DNA of 14,243 bases from an uncultured Bacteroidales bacterium. GTDB lineage: Bacteria; Bacteroidota; Bacteroidia; Bacteroidales; F082. Shown piece after piece: positions 13,810 to 14,243 of this stretch. Location of the stretch: assembly GCA_946410535.1 (NCBI GenBank), contig CAMKAR010000018.1:1-14243 (forward strand), read 5' to 3'. Position numbers and translations under genes: made by a program. Under the pieces are notes generated by a model, which had not been told where the DNA came from, searched no databases, and saw nothing but the letters and a program-made list of their open reading frames with translations. Positions within the stretch are counted from its first letter, which is position 1, and every line of letters begins with the position of its first letter.

Positions 13810-13838
13810 CAAAAATAATACTTTTTTCGATGATGCAA
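13810..13838 (-). promoter_or_regulatory. Candidate promoter for the DUF1599 operon
   Basis: On the minus strand TTG (13836-13838) is followed by an 18-base spacer and TATTTTTG (13810-13817). The predicted start is near 13803, about 10 bases before the ATG at 13793. The TTG falls inside folP codon 3, so the promoter overlaps the start of the divergent gene. Confidence 0.55.
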
Positions 13839-14243
13839 CTTTTTTCAAAGCGTAAATCTTACATTTTCGACCGTCCCGCCGTGATGGGCATCCTCAACGT
13901 GACACCCGACTCGTTCTCCGACGGTGGTCGCTACAACCTGATGTACAATGCCTTGCAACACGTTGGGCAAATGCTCGACGAAGGTGCCGACTTCATCGAC
14001 ATCGGCGGATGCTCCACTCGACCCAACAACGCCATCGCCACAGAAGCGGAGGAGATGGAGCGCGTCGTTCCGATTCTGAAATCCATCAGGAAACGTTTTC
14101 CTGACGCGCTTGTTTCCATCGACACGTTCAGGAAAAACGTGGCCGAGGCCTGCATCGGCGAAGGTGCCGACCTCATCAACGACATCTCGGGCGGGCTTTT
14201 CGATGCGGAGATGCTGCCTTACATCGGCCAAAACCATATTCCT
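13830..14243 (+). CDS. folP: Dihydropteroate synthase, N-terminal part (cut by window edge)
   Basis: Predicted cytoplasmic folate-pathway enzyme joining 6-hydroxymethyl-dihydropterin diphosphate and p-aminobenzoate; target of sulfonamides. The frame is open from the ATG at 13830 (a second ATG follows at once) to the window end, 138 codons, about half the usual length. Hallmarks are MGILNVTPDSFSDGG (19-33), DIGGCSTRP (57-65), SIDTFR with Asp98, and NDISGG with Asn117-Asp118, all in family order. The loop-2 motif reads GGCSTRPNN where many enzymes have GGESTRPGA. The gene diverges from the DUF1599 operon with only 36 bases between start codons. Confidence 0.96.
   Translation, partial: MMQLFSKRKSYIFDRPAVMGILNVTPDSFSDGGRYNLMYNALQHVGQMLDEGADFIDIGGCSTRPNNAIATEAEEMERVVPILKSIRKRFPDALVSIDTFRKNVAEACIGEGADLINDISGGLFDAEMLPYIGQNHIP

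Noticed and set aside
13794..13838. Longer N-terminus for the DUF1599 protein starting at 13838
   Set aside because: It would overlap the folP start and place the -7 element within the gene; the added residues are Lys/Tyr/Phe-rich and unlike the family.
1..14243. Mobile element or phage genes around the efflux locus
   Set aside because: No transposase, integrase, tRNA, terminal inverted repeats or target-site duplications were recognised on either strand.

Overview
This window looks like a chromosomal piece of a Bacteroidota genome, most likely order Bacteroidales. The reasons are the TAnnTTTG-type promoter elements in nearly every intergenic gap, the absence of Shine-Dalgarno sites before most starts, and two families I know mainly from Bacteroidales (a BT_3928-type membrane protein and a DUF1599 protein). 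Coding density is very high, there is no gene-free stretch over about 170 bases, and I see no insertion sequence, tRNA, rRNA or CRISPR array.

Left part (1-1758, minus strand): tpiA (triosephosphate isomerase) lies upstream of prmA (ribosomal protein L11 methyltransferase). They are separated by a 104-base gap holding three CACGAAT repeats and a weak inverted repeat. The first bases of a further minus-strand gene may be present at the edge. tpiA has the best promoter in the window (TTTG, 20-base spacer, TATTTTTG). A small outer-membrane beta-barrel protein diverges from it (1930-2688) and its end overlaps a convergent acyl-ACP thioesterase gene (2681-3436, minus).

Middle (3437-10918, plus strand): a complete heavy-metal efflux locus. 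It encodes a TolC-type outer-membrane channel, a lipoprotein membrane-fusion adaptor, a CzcA/CusA-type RND pump, an OmpR-type response regulator and a histidine kinase. The pump carries the DFGIIxDG...E signature of divalent-cation exporters rather than the copper/silver type. The divergent region in front of the locus contains a perfect 16-base palindrome plus a repeated half-site 21 bases away, a good candidate operator. The core promoter TACTTTTGCCGC occurs both before the channel gene and again directly before the response regulator gene. The regulator may therefore be made both from read-through and from its own, nearly leaderless, transcript. The kinase lacks a HAMP domain.

Right part (10930-14243): a tightly packed minus-strand operon (DUF1599 protein, BT_3928-type membrane protein, lone DppB-type ABC permease) ends tail-to-tail with the kinase gene. 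It diverges from folP (dihydropteroate synthase), which is cut by the window edge. The two divergent -7 elements abut and form one perfect 16-base palindrome. From memory, DUF1599, BT_3928 and tpiA genes are neighbours in Bacteroides, so the efflux locus and its flanking genes may sit in a split ancestral cluster.

I do not see a clearly undescribed system. The most interesting items are the regulatory architecture of the efflux locus, the HAMP-less sensor, the orphan permease with a redox-looking membrane partner, and the palindromic divergent promoter at folP.
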